NCBI GenBank assembly: GCA_024407875.1
Contig: JAKSVT010000002.1
Coordinates: forward strand, 1-64,000
DNA length: 64,000 nucleotides
DNA from: Alphaproteobacteria bacterium
Lineage (GTDB): Bacteria > Pseudomonadota > Alphaproteobacteria > CAAGCB01 > CAG-977
Reading direction: 5' to 3'
In this document: positions 18,819 through 27,259 of the stretch, one piece after another
Layout: every line of letters begins with the position of its first letter
Numbering within the stretch: the first letter of the stretch is position 1
The notes under the pieces: model-generated
What the model was told of the DNA's origin: nothing
Seen by the model: the letters and a program-made list of their open reading frames with translations, nothing else
Databases searched by the model: none
Program-made: the position numbers and the translations under genes

Positions 18819-18849
18819 AAAATCCCTCATGTTTGACATAAGGGATTTT
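18819..18849. terminator. Bidirectional terminator between sugE and the acyltransferase gene
   Basis: The stem AAAATCCCTCATG / CATAAGGGATTTT has one mismatch and a five-base loop. It gives T runs on both strands and serves two convergent genes. Confidence 0.85.
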
Positions 18850-18870
18850 AGAATATCTTTTTAATATTAA

Positions 18871-19287
18871 TTAGCCTCTAGGCATAATTTTTGCAGGATT
18901 TCCTCCAACAATTGAATTTTCTGGAACATCAGAAACAACAACTGTATTAGCACCAATAACGCAATTATCTCCAATATGTATTGGGCCAACAATAAAAGCT
19001 CCTGGATAAATAATTACATTTTTACCAATGTGAGGGTAGTTGCTAGGATTACCATTTAAGATAAAATCTTTTCCACCAATTGTTACATTTTGATAAATTA
19101 CACAATTTTCTTCAATTGTTGCATATTTGGAAATAACAACTCCAACAGGAAGAATAAAATGTGTGTGTGCATTTTTTACAGCTTCTAAATCACCAATATA
19201 GCAACTAGATTTTAATTGAGCTTCAACACTTGAAGACCATTTTTCATCTTTAAATACTGATGATAATTTATCAATGATACCAGACAT
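18871..19287 (-). CDS. Hexapeptide-repeat acyltransferase, CysE C-terminal-like
   Basis: The 138 residues are almost entirely left-handed beta-helix: VVISKYATIEENCVIYQN, NVIIYPGAFIVGPIHIG and NCVIGANTVVVSDVPENS, ending VGGNPAKIM. The pattern follows the C-terminal domain of serine acetyltransferase and colanic acid/virginiamycin acetyltransferases. The helical N-terminal domain of true CysE is missing, so serine acetylation for cysteine synthesis is doubtful. An O-acetyltransferase acting on a sugar or small molecule is more likely. It is a single gene. Confidence 0.75.
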   Translation of the reverse strand: MSGIIDKLSSVFKDEKWSSSVEAQLKSSCYIGDLEAVKNAHTHFILPVGVVISKYATIEENCVIYQNVTIGGKDFILNGNPSNYPHIGKNVIIYPGAFIVGPIHIGDNCVIGANTVVVSDVPENSIVGGNPAKIMPRG

Positions 19288-19357
19288 CTTTTTTTATACC
19301 TTTTCTAAAAAATTAAGGCCAATATATATATTTGTTTCTTCGTTTGCAAGTTTTTTA

Positions 19358-22300
19358 TTAAGCTTGAGAATTTTGTTCTTGTAGAGCTATTCTTTTTTGA
19401 CGACGAGAATGGAATTTTTCACGACGTTTAACAACTACTACGAATAACATTGGAACTACGAAAATACCAAATGCTGTTGCAAATATCATTCCGCCAAAAA
19501 CTGTTGTACCTACACCACGACGAGCTAATGCTCCTGCGCCAGATGCAATTACTAAAGGCCATAAGCCTAGAATAAATGAAACAGCTGTCATCATAACGGC
19601 TCTAAAACGTAAGTAAGCAGCTTGACCTGCAGCTTCTTCTGGTTCAATTCCTTGTTCTCTTAAATCTTTAGCAAATTCAACAATCAAAATAGCGTTTTTG
19701 GATGCTTGAGCAATAAGAAGAACCATGCCGATTTGAGCGTAAACGTTATTATCTAATCCTGTCATTAATAAGAATACAAATGCTCCCATTAAAGCAACAG
19801 AAACTGATAATAAAACAGGTACAGGAATCATCCAGCTTTCATAAAGTGCAACTAAGAAGAAGTAAGCGAATAAGAAAGCTAAGCCGAGAATGATAGGCAT
19901 TTGACCAGAAGCTTCTTTTTCTTGTAATGACATGCCTGTCCATTCATATTCATATCCTTTAGGCAAAGCTTTGTTTGAAATTTCTTCCATACGTTTTATT
20001 GCTTGACCTGAAGAATAATCTCCATTTGTTGAACCATTAATTTTAACAGTCATCATATTATTATAACGATTTAAGAATAATGGGCCTTGAATTGGACGTA
20101 TTTTAATCAAAGAACGTAAAGGTACCATATCACCTTTGTCATTCTTTACATATATTTTTTCAATATCTGATTGGGCTGCACGTGCATCAGCTTCACCTTG
20201 GATGTTTACTTGATATACACGACCATTTAACATGAAGTCATTAATATATCTATATCCAAGTGTCGTTTGTAATTGATAGAAAATATTTGTAATATTTACG
20301 CCTAAAATTTGAGCCTTTACACGGTCTAATTCCAAATATAATTGCGGAGTGTTTGTACTAAATGTGGAGTAAACCATTCTATACATAGGATCAGCATTAG
20401 CAACATTTAAAAGATTGTGCATAACGCTTTCCATTTTTTCAACGCTTTCACCATTTGCATTTTGTAAACGATAATCAAAACCGTTTGCATTACCAATACC
20501 AGGAATAGCAGGTAAGTTAAATGCACGAATTAAAGCTCCTTGAATTTGATTAAATTTAGGTTGTAAAGTAGCAATAACAGATTTTACTTGTAGGGATTTG
20601 TCTTTACGCATATCGAAAGGTTTCATGCCTACAATAGTCATTGCCATATTAGGACCTGCACCGCCAATCATAGAATGACCAGCCATTTGCATTGCTTTGT
20701 CAACAGCAGGATGTTCTTTAATAATTTGATACATTTGTGATAAAACTTCCTTAGTTCTATCTAATGATGCACCGTTTGGCAATTGAACATCAATCATGAA
20801 CATGCCTTGATCTTCATCAGGCAAGAAACCTGATGGTGTTACTTCATTTAAATTCCAACAAGCAAAAATAACTGTTCCAATAATGACAAGTCCCATTTTT
20901 GAATGTTTAACTAATTTACGAACGATTTTTGTGTATCCGTCTCTTCCACTATCAATTTTAGAAATAACCCAAGGAACTAAACCTTTTTGTTTCTTTTCTT
21001 CTCTATGCAATAATACTGCACACAAAGCAGGGGATAATGATAATGCATTAATTGCAGAAATTACCATTGAGCAAGAAACTGTTACTGCAAATTGTTTAAA
21101 TAATTGTCCGGTAATTCCAGGAATAAAAATTACAGGAACGAATACTGATAAAATAACTAATGTAATTGCGACAATAGGAGCTGTAATTTGTCCCATAGCT
21201 TTTTCAACACATTCAGGAACAGTTTTATCTTTATCTTCGTCAATAACACGCTCAACGTTTTCCACGACCATAATAGCATCGTCAACCACGATACCAATAA
21301 CCAATACAATAGAAAGTAATGAAATTGTATTAGCACTAATTCCAAATGGTTGCATAAATATGAAGGTACCAATTAAAGATACAGGTACAGCAAAAGCTGG
21401 AATTAATGTAGCTCTCCATGTTCCTAATGATAAATAAACTGTCAACAATACGAGAATAAAAGCTTCAAAAATAGTGCTAATAACTTCGTCAACTGTTGAT
21501 TCAATAAATAATGTTGTATCGAAAACAATAGCGTAATCCATGCCATCAGGAAAGAATTTACGCATACGTTGTAATTCTGCTTTTACACCTTTTGCTACTT
21601 GCATAGCATTTGCGCCAGGTGCTAAGTTGATAACACCACCTGCAGAATTTTGCCCATTAAAATATGCTTGAGAAGAATAAGTTGTTGTTCCTAATTCTAT
21701 TCTAGCAATATCTTTTAAGCGTAATAATCCACCTTCTTTGTTTGCACGAATAATGATATTTCCAAACTCTTCTGGAGTTGATAAACGGCCTGTTGTTTTA
21801 ATTGTTAATTGTAATTGTTGATCTGTAGGTGATGGTGCAGCACCAATTGAACCAATAGCAGGTTGAATGTTTTGAGTTTCAATTGCTGCTACAACTTCAG
21901 CATTGCTTAAACCTAAGTTTGCAAGTTTTTGTGGATCAAGCCAAATACGCATAGAATAGTCTTTATCACCAAACGTATTAACTTCACCAACACCTCTAAC
22001 ACGAGATAATACGTCTTTTACACGTATTGACATATAGTTAGCTAATTCATTTACACCTCTTGAACCATCAGGAGAATAAATAGAAAAACCTAACAACATG
22101 TTAGATGTTCTTTTTTTAACTGTAATGCCTTGATTTTGAACTTCATAAGGAAGTTTCGTCATAACTTGGCTAATTCTGTTTTGAACATTTACTGTATTCA
22201 TATCAGGATTCGTGCCAAGTGCGAATGTTACAGTAAGAGAATAGGTGCCATCGTTTGAACTTTCTGATTCCATGTATAACATGTCGTCAACGCCATTTAC

Positions 22301-22507
22301 TTGTTGTTCAATTGTTTGAGCAACTGTTTGTTCTATAACTTCAGCAGAAGCTCCTGGATATTTTGCAGAAACTTTAACAGAAGGAGGAACAACATCAGGT
22401 AATTGAGATACCGGTATTGTTGACATAGAAATTAAACCAGCAATTGTAATAACAAGAGATATCACGATTGCTAAACGTGGACGTTTAATAAAAATTCGTG
22501 AGAACAT
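19358..22507 (-). CDS. RND efflux pump, inner-membrane transporter (AcrB/MexB type)
   Basis: At 1049 residues it has the normal HAE-1 length and twelve-helix layout with two large periplasmic loops. The N terminus MFSRIFIKRPRLAIVISL, GIVVDDAIMVVENVER in TM4 with the paired proton-relay aspartates, and the C-terminal GMIFATAFGIFVVPMLFVV are diagnostic. It exports drugs, bile salts or other amphiphiles by proton antiport in a tripartite complex. The adaptor gene lies two bases upstream. No TolC-type outer-membrane gene and no TetR-type regulator is adjacent, so both must be supplied from elsewhere. Confidence 0.93.
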   Translation of the reverse strand: MFSRIFIKRPRLAIVISLVITIAGLISMSTIPVSQLPDVVPPSVKVSAKYPGASAEVIEQTVAQTIEQQVNGVDDMLYMESESSNDGTYSLTVTFALGTNPDMNTVNVQNRISQVMTKLPYEVQNQGITVKKRTSNMLLGFSIYSPDGSRGVNELANYMSIRVKDVLSRVRGVGEVNTFGDKDYSMRIWLDPQKLANLGLSNAEVVAAIETQNIQPAIGSIGAAPSPTDQQLQLTIKTTGRLSTPEEFGNIIIRANKEGGLLRLKDIARIELGTTTYSSQAYFNGQNSAGGVINLAPGANAMQVAKGVKAELQRMRKFFPDGMDYAIVFDTTLFIESTVDEVISTIFEAFILVLLTVYLSLGTWRATLIPAFAVPVSLIGTFIFMQPFGISANTISLLSIVLVIGIVVDDAIMVVENVERVIDEDKDKTVPECVEKAMGQITAPIVAITLVILSVFVPVIFIPGITGQLFKQFAVTVSCSMVISAINALSLSPALCAVLLHREEKKQKGLVPWVISKIDSGRDGYTKIVRKLVKHSKMGLVIIGTVIFACWNLNEVTPSGFLPDEDQGMFMIDVQLPNGASLDRTKEVLSQMYQIIKEHPAVDKAMQMAGHSMIGGAGPNMAMTIVGMKPFDMRKDKSLQVKSVIATLQPKFNQIQGALIRAFNLPAIPGIGNANGFDYRLQNANGESVEKMESVMHNLLNVANADPMYRMVYSTFSTNTPQLYLELDRVKAQILGVNITNIFYQLQTTLGYRYINDFMLNGRVYQVNIQGEADARAAQSDIEKIYVKNDKGDMVPLRSLIKIRPIQGPLFLNRYNNMMTVKINGSTNGDYSSGQAIKRMEEISNKALPKGYEYEWTGMSLQEKEASGQMPIILGLAFLFAYFFLVALYESWMIPVPVLLSVSVALMGAFVFLLMTGLDNNVYAQIGMVLLIAQASKNAILIVEFAKDLREQGIEPEEAAGQAAYLRFRAVMMTAVSFILGLWPLVIASGAGALARRGVGTTVFGGMIFATAFGIFVVPMLFVVVVKRREKFHSRRQKRIALQEQNSQA

Positions 22508-22509
22508 AA

Positions 22510-23688
22510 TTATTTACCTTTTACTGTAGAATTTTCTGCTTTTGGAAGATCTTCATCAATTGGAGCTTTTAAAACTTTAGCTTTAGGTTGATCTATAATA
22601 ACTTCCATTCCCGGACGTACTTTTTGTAATCCGTCAGTAATAACTTTTTCTCCAGCTTCTAATCCACTCATTACAACAATGTTTGATCCTTGTTCAGGTC
22701 CAACAGTAATTTGTTTTAATACAACAATTCCTTTTGAATCAATTGTGTAAGCAATTTTGCCTGTAGGTGAGGATATTAAAGCTTTTTGTGGCATAATGAT
22801 TTTTTCATTTGTAGCATCATATTCTAATAATACGTTTACAAATTGACCTGAAATTAAAGAACCGTTTGGATTTGGAAATTCAGCTCTTAATTTAATTGTA
22901 TCTGTTGAATCATCAACAGTTACGTCTGTAAAATTAATCTTACCACTGTATTTATAAACAGAGTTGTCAGCCATAATCAAAGATACGTTTAATTTGTTTG
23001 TTCCTAAAACGCCAGCTTGTTGTAATTTTAATAATTCATTTTCAGCGATAGAGAAAACAACGTTAACAGGTCCATCTGATACTAATTTAGCTAATACAGT
23101 ATTATTTGGTAAAAATTCACCACCAGAATATTGAGATAAGCCAATTTTTCCATTAAATGGCGCACGTACTATTGTGTAATCTAAATCTAATTCAGCTAAG
23201 CGAAGAGCTGCTTTTGCTTGCAATACTTTTGCAGTTGCACCTTTATAATCAGCTTCTCTAGCATCTTTTGTTGCTTTTGAAATGTTGTCGCTTCTTCTTA
23301 ATTCTAATGCACGTTCGTAATTTAATTTAGAGTTTACAGCATCAGCTTCAGCTTTTGCTACGTTAGCTTTAGCTTCAATAACTTTAGCTTCAAATTGTTC
23401 TTGTTCAATTATAAATAATTCTTGGCCTTGTGTTACGATATCACCTTCATTAAAGAGACGATCTTTTAAGAAGCCAGGAACACGTGTTTTAATTAACACA
23501 GAATCTTTTGCTTCAATTCTACCAGGAAAATTAAAATGTTCGGTATAGCCACGATAGTTAACTGTTGCAACTTGTACATGAGGTTTTGCAACAACTTGTG
23601 GTTGTTGGTTCTTTTGTTTTAAACAAGCAGTTAAAGATAATGAAGTTAATAATAAACTTAAAGTTAAAGTACGTGAAATTTTTGACAT
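22510..23688 (-). CDS. RND efflux periplasmic adaptor lipoprotein (AcrA/MexA type)
   Basis: The start is set at ATG 23688 (MSKISRTLTLSL) because GAAGGGA lies just upstream; an ATG five codons earlier is less well placed. Residues 1-22 form a lipoprotein signal ending SLTAC. The barrel-sandwich hybrid, helical hairpin (ELFIIEQEQFEAKVIEAKANVAKAE and the AALRLAELDLDYT return) and beta-barrel follow in AcrA order, with LDYTIVRAPFNGKIG as the family hallmark. It links the transporter to an outer-membrane channel. It is the first gene of the two-gene operon. Confidence 0.92.
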   Translation of the reverse strand: MSKISRTLTLSLLLTSLSLTACLKQKNQQPQVVAKPHVQVATVNYRGYTEHFNFPGRIEAKDSVLIKTRVPGFLKDRLFNEGDIVTQGQELFIIEQEQFEAKVIEAKANVAKAEADAVNSKLNYERALELRRSDNISKATKDAREADYKGATAKVLQAKAALRLAELDLDYTIVRAPFNGKIGLSQYSGGEFLPNNTVLAKLVSDGPVNVVFSIAENELLKLQQAGVLGTNKLNVSLIMADNSVYKYSGKINFTDVTVDDSTDTIKLRAEFPNPNGSLISGQFVNVLLEYDATNEKIIMPQKALISSPTGKIAYTIDSKGIVVLKQITVGPEQGSNIVVMSGLEAGEKVITDGLQKVRPGMEVIIDQPKAKVLKAPIDEDLPKAENSTVKGK

Positions 23689-23745
23689 AAAAATCCCTTC
23701 CATAAATCGAAAGCAAAAATCCTACTTTTTATACATAAATTACGT

Positions 23746-23864
23746 AAAAAATACAACTATTACTTTGATTTTTACAGGAATTTAAAGAATTGTGTCGATA
23801 AATTTTATGTTAAGTTAGTACTTTTTAAGAGTTTTGTTCAAAGATTTATATCTATTGTTAAAAA
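23746..23864 (+). repeat. Left copy of a diverged direct repeat flanking the ATPase/PIN block
   Basis: Positions 23746-23775 match 25599-25628 at 28 of 30 bases (core CAACTATTACTTTGATTTTT). Positions 23848-23864 match 25671-25687 exactly (ATATCTATTGTTAAAAA). The two matched blocks are separated by 72 bases here and 42 in the other copy. The copies bracket the AAA_14 ATPase, its 23-bp repeats and the truncated PIN gene. Confidence 0.6.
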
Positions 23865-23976
23865 GAGCTTTTATATAAGTGATAATTACATTAATTATTA
23901 GTAATCTTAATGTTTTTGTTTTTTTATTTCATTCTCATATTTCTTTAGAGCTTCTTTTTTTGCACAAAATAATTAC

Positions 23977-25203
23977 TTATTCTTGCCATAAGCTTGCTGT
24001 TGGGACTGCATACAAATTTTCGCCAAAGCGCATAGTGTTTTCACCTGAATATAATACAATTCCTACAAAATCCTTACCTTTTACTAAATTGTCTTTAAAC
24101 CAAGACAAATGTTTAAAGTCTTCTTTTCCTATTCTTGAACCACCTTTAACTTCTATTCCGATTATATTATTGCTTTCATCTTCTATTATAAAGTCGATCT
24201 CTCTATTTGTTCTATCCCTGTATTGATACATTGTATAATCTGAATTTAAATCAACTTGCGCAGATAATTCATTAAAAACAAATGTTTCTACTAGTTTCCC
24301 ATATTTGTCCTTATCTAAAGATATGCTATCATAATGCCAATTCAATATAGATGCCATAAATCCTGTATCTGTCATATAAAATTTGTCTTTTTTGCCAACT
24401 CTGTCATAATCTGTTTTTATCCAAGCTGGCAATTTCTCACACAAATATAATTGTTCTATATAGTTTATATAAGATACCAATGTTGGCTTTGATATTTGGC
24501 AACCTGAACATATTCCTCCTATATCCATATATTTTGAAGACCACGAAGCTAATATTTTTACAATATCTTTTAGCACATCAGACCTATTTATATTTGCTAT
24601 ATTTTTTAAGTCTCTTTCTATTAAAACGTCAAAATAGTCCTTGTGCCAATCTTTTCTATCTTCATAGTCAAAGGATAATACTTCTGGATATCCACCTCTT
24701 AAAGCTATGCTCAATATAGTTTCTTTTGAGCATCCTTTGTATTGGTCCTTAAAGTTTTGCGAAATAGCTCTTTGAATAAAAGATGGATTAGCACCTTGTA
24801 TTTCACCTTCTGTAAGAGTCCTTAATCTGATATTTTTAACTCTTCCTGCAAGACTTTCATTAACTGTTGGCAAACTCATAATATCTGCCGAACCTGTCAA
24901 AATAAACTGTCCTTTTTCATTATTAATATCTACAATTCTTTTAATTTCTGGAATTAACAATGGGGCTTTTTGTATTTCATCAATTACAAGTGTTTTGCCT
25001 GAATGGGTTAAAAAGCCAAGAGGATCATCAAGTGCTGTTTCAAACATATTATTTTCATCAAGTGTCCTATATGTGAAACCTTCATTTAATGATTGTTTTG
25101 TTAATGTTGTTTTGCCACATTGTCTAGCACCGCTTATTATTAACACGCGTCTTGTTTTAAGCGCCTTTTCAATGTTTTCCTTTTGCCAACGTGAATATAA
25201 CAT
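23977..25203 (-). CDS. AAA_14 / DUF4143 ATPase with nuclease-like C terminus
   Basis: The start at ATG 25203 (MLYSRWQKENIE) has GGAG six bases upstream; a start 14 codons earlier is not supported. Walker A is GARQCGKT (residues 25-32), Walker B LVIDEIQ (72-78). The C-terminal DUF4143 region includes NREIDFIIED and GIEVKGGS, a D...ExK spacing reminiscent of PD-(D/E)xK nucleases. Genes of this family are scattered, multi-copy accessory genes in gut bacteria and archaea. Their role is unknown, perhaps mobile or selfish. Its upstream region carries five exact-period repeats, and the block interrupts other genes, consistent with horizontal arrival. Confidence 0.88.
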   Translation of the reverse strand: MLYSRWQKENIEKALKTRRVLIISGARQCGKTTLTKQSLNEGFTYRTLDENNMFETALDDPLGFLTHSGKTLVIDEIQKAPLLIPEIKRIVDINNEKGQFILTGSADIMSLPTVNESLAGRVKNIRLRTLTEGEIQGANPSFIQRAISQNFKDQYKGCSKETILSIALRGGYPEVLSFDYEDRKDWHKDYFDVLIERDLKNIANINRSDVLKDIVKILASWSSKYMDIGGICSGCQISKPTLVSYINYIEQLYLCEKLPAWIKTDYDRVGKKDKFYMTDTGFMASILNWHYDSISLDKDKYGKLVETFVFNELSAQVDLNSDYTMYQYRDRTNREIDFIIEDESNNIIGIEVKGGSRIGKEDFKHLSWFKDNLVKGKDFVGIVLYSGENTMRFGENLYAVPTASLWQE

Positions 25204-25243
25204 ATGTTGCTCCACTTTGTTAAGTTTATCTATTAATATAATC

Positions 25244-25358
25244 AAGAAATGTCATTTTGTAAAGTGAAAACATTGCACTTTGAAAAATTAAAACCTTGCG
25301 TTTTATAAAATATAACCTTTGCGTTTTGTAAAATGAAATGCTTGCATTTGGCAAAATA
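25244..25358. repeat. Five direct repeats at exact 23-bp period upstream of the ATPase gene
   Basis: A degenerate unit (about AACCTTGCGTTTTGTAAAAT) occurs five times in a row. The TTGC core, or TGTC in the first unit, sits at 25250, 25273, 25296, 25319 and 25342, exactly 23 bases apart. Units are contiguous with no spacers. The array starts about 40 bases upstream of the ATPase start codon, ahead of its promoter or overlapping it. Such an array could be a cooperative binding site for a regulator or for the ATPase itself. Confidence 0.75.
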
Positions 25359-25360
25359 AG

Positions 25361-25504
25361 TTATATTTCATAATGTTTATTTATAATTTTAATTGTGGCA
25401 CAAGCTGTAAATTTATTATTATTTAAAGATAGCAATATCTTTTTAGGATATCCTCCAAAAAATATTCCGGATATTAAAACATTGGAATCAATGACAATTT
25501 TCAT
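25361..25504 (-). pseudogene. Truncated PIN-domain toxin gene (N-terminal 47 residues)
   Basis: On the minus strand, ATG 25504 opens MKIVIDSNVLISGIFFGGYP, which is the typical start of a PIN-domain ribonuclease toxin (IDxNVLIS with the first catalytic Asp6). The frame ends at TAA 25361-25363 after 47 residues, while intact PIN toxins have about 130-150. The cut lies within three bases of the last 23-bp repeat unit, suggesting that arrival of the repeat/ATPase block removed the 3' part. No antitoxin gene is visible beside it. Confidence 0.65.
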
Positions 25505-25598
25505 TAAACTTTATTCTTTCTAAAAGATTTTATGATATCATTTAAATCTTCAAAATATTGAAAAGTTTTTTAGCAATATTCAAAGATGCATATTATAT

Positions 25599-25687
25599 AA
25601 AAAATGCAACTATTACTTTGATTTTTATGGTATTTTAAAATAAACTTATTTTATATTCTTTCAAACGAATATATCTATTGTTAAAAA
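25599..25687 (+). repeat. Right copy of the diverged direct repeat
   Basis: This is the counterpart of 23746-23864: the blocks 25599-25628 and 25671-25687 match the left copy at 28/30 and 17/17 bases. It lies directly upstream of the flavoprotein gene and may hold part of that gene's promoter. Confidence 0.6.
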
Positions 25688-25711
25688 ATAAAACTAAGGT
25701 ACTTAAATTTT

Positions 25712-27259
25712 ATGAAAAAAGTTGTTATTATTGGAGCTGGTCCTGCTGGTGTTACTGCAGGTTTAGAAATTGTTAGACAATCTAAAGATTATGAAGTTGT
25801 TATATTAGAACAATCTAATGATATAGGAGGAATTTCTAAAACCGTAAGTCATAACAATAATAGAATGGATATTGGGGGCCATAGATTTTTTTCTAAGGAT
25901 GATAGGGTTGTAAAATGGTGGGCGGAATTAATGCCTATGCAAGGAAAACCTTCAAAAGATGATTTGATTACAGGAAGAAATGTCAAATTAGAAAACAACA
26001 ATGTAGATCCTGAAGAATGTGATAAAGTAATGCTATCGAGAAGAAGAGTTTCTAGAATATATTACAAAAAGAAATTCTTCGATTATCCTGTTAAAATGAA
26101 TTTAAATACCATATTAAATATGGGATTGATTACAACTTTTATTTCTGGATTAAGTTATTTAAAATCAATTTTCTTTAAAAAAGCAGAAACGTCTTTAGAA
26201 AATTTTTATATAAATAGGTTTGGAAGAAAATTATATAGTTGTTTCTTTGAAGGATATACAGAAAAATTGTGGGGTAGACACCCAAGGTTGATATCTGCAG
26301 ACTGGGGGGCTCAAAGAGTTAAAGGCTTGTCTGTTATAGCAATTATAAAAGATATTGCTTCAAAAATTATACCTCATAAAAGAAAACATGTTGAAACTTC
26401 TTTAATTGAAGAGTTTTCTTACCCTAAATTTGGGCCTGGTCAATTGTGGGAAACTGCAGCATCAGAATTTGAAAAATTAGGTGGAAAAATTATTAAAAAT
26501 GCAAAAGTTGTTTCTTTTGAAAATGAAGAGAATTCAATTAATAAAGTCGTTTATGAAATTGATGGAAAAAAAGTAGAATTAAATTCAGATATAGTTATTT
26601 CTTCTATGGCCATTAAAGATTTGATTTGCGCATTTAATAGTAAACCTAAAAATGTTGAAGAAATTGCAAAAGGATTCCCATATAGAGATTTTGTAACTGT
26701 TGGTTTGTCTTTAAAAAAGATCAATTTAAAAAATAAAACAAAATTAAAAACAGTAAATAATATTATTCCTGATTGTTGGATTTATGTTCAAGACACAAAT
26801 GTAAAGCTAGGAAGAATTCAAGTCTTTAATAACTGGTCTCCTTATATGGTTAATGATTTCAAAAATACTATATGGATAGGATTAGAGTATTTTTGTACAA
26901 AAGGAGATGATTTGTGGAATAAAGATAATAGTAAGTGAAAAAAATTTGCTGTAGATGAATTATTAAAAATGAAAGTTATAAATTCTAAGGAAGATGTTTT
27001 AGATTATCATGTTGAAAAGGTCGAAAAAGCATATCCTGCTTATTTTGATACATATAAAAATATTGATGATGTGATTGATTTCTTAAATAATTACAATAAC
27101 TTATATTGCGTCGGTAGAAATGGTCAGCATAGGTATAATAATATGGATCATTCAATGGCAACATCTTTTGTAGCGGTTGATCATATTTTAGGTAAGATTA
27201 AAGACAAAAACCAAATTTGGAAAATTAATACAGAAAAAGAATACCATGAAAAGAAATAA
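25712..27259 (+). pseudogene. FAD-dependent oxidoreductase (UDP-galactopyranose mutase/protoporphyrinogen oxidase-like) interrupted by an in-frame TGA
   Basis: The N terminus has the FAD dinucleotide fold [17 protein letters not shown] with Glu at the end of the second strand, then [18 protein letters not shown], typical of a family of about 500 residues often found in polysaccharide clusters. The frame stops at TGA 26936-26938, then resumes in the same frame as KKFAVDELLKMKVINSKED. It ends with LYCVGRNGQHRYNNMDHSM, the conserved C-terminal FAD-contact motif. The two halves together give the expected length, so this is one gene with a nonsense codon. Readthrough, sequencing error or recent inactivation are all possible. 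A second ATG at 26969 could start the C-terminal piece separately. Confidence 0.8.

Noticed and set aside
20883-21437. 184-codon plus-strand frame inside the RND transporter gene
   Set aside because: It is antisense to a well-conserved part of the efflux pump and has no family match or ribosome site.
25244-25358. CRISPR array
   Set aside because: The 23-bp units are contiguous, degenerate and without unique spacers, and no cas gene is near.
26936-26938. UGA as a sense codon (alternative genetic code)
   Set aside because: rng, rimM and the small gene ending at 58055 stop at TGA exactly where their families end or where the next gene overlaps, and Trp is encoded by TGG throughout. The single in-frame TGA is better explained as a nonsense mutation or error.
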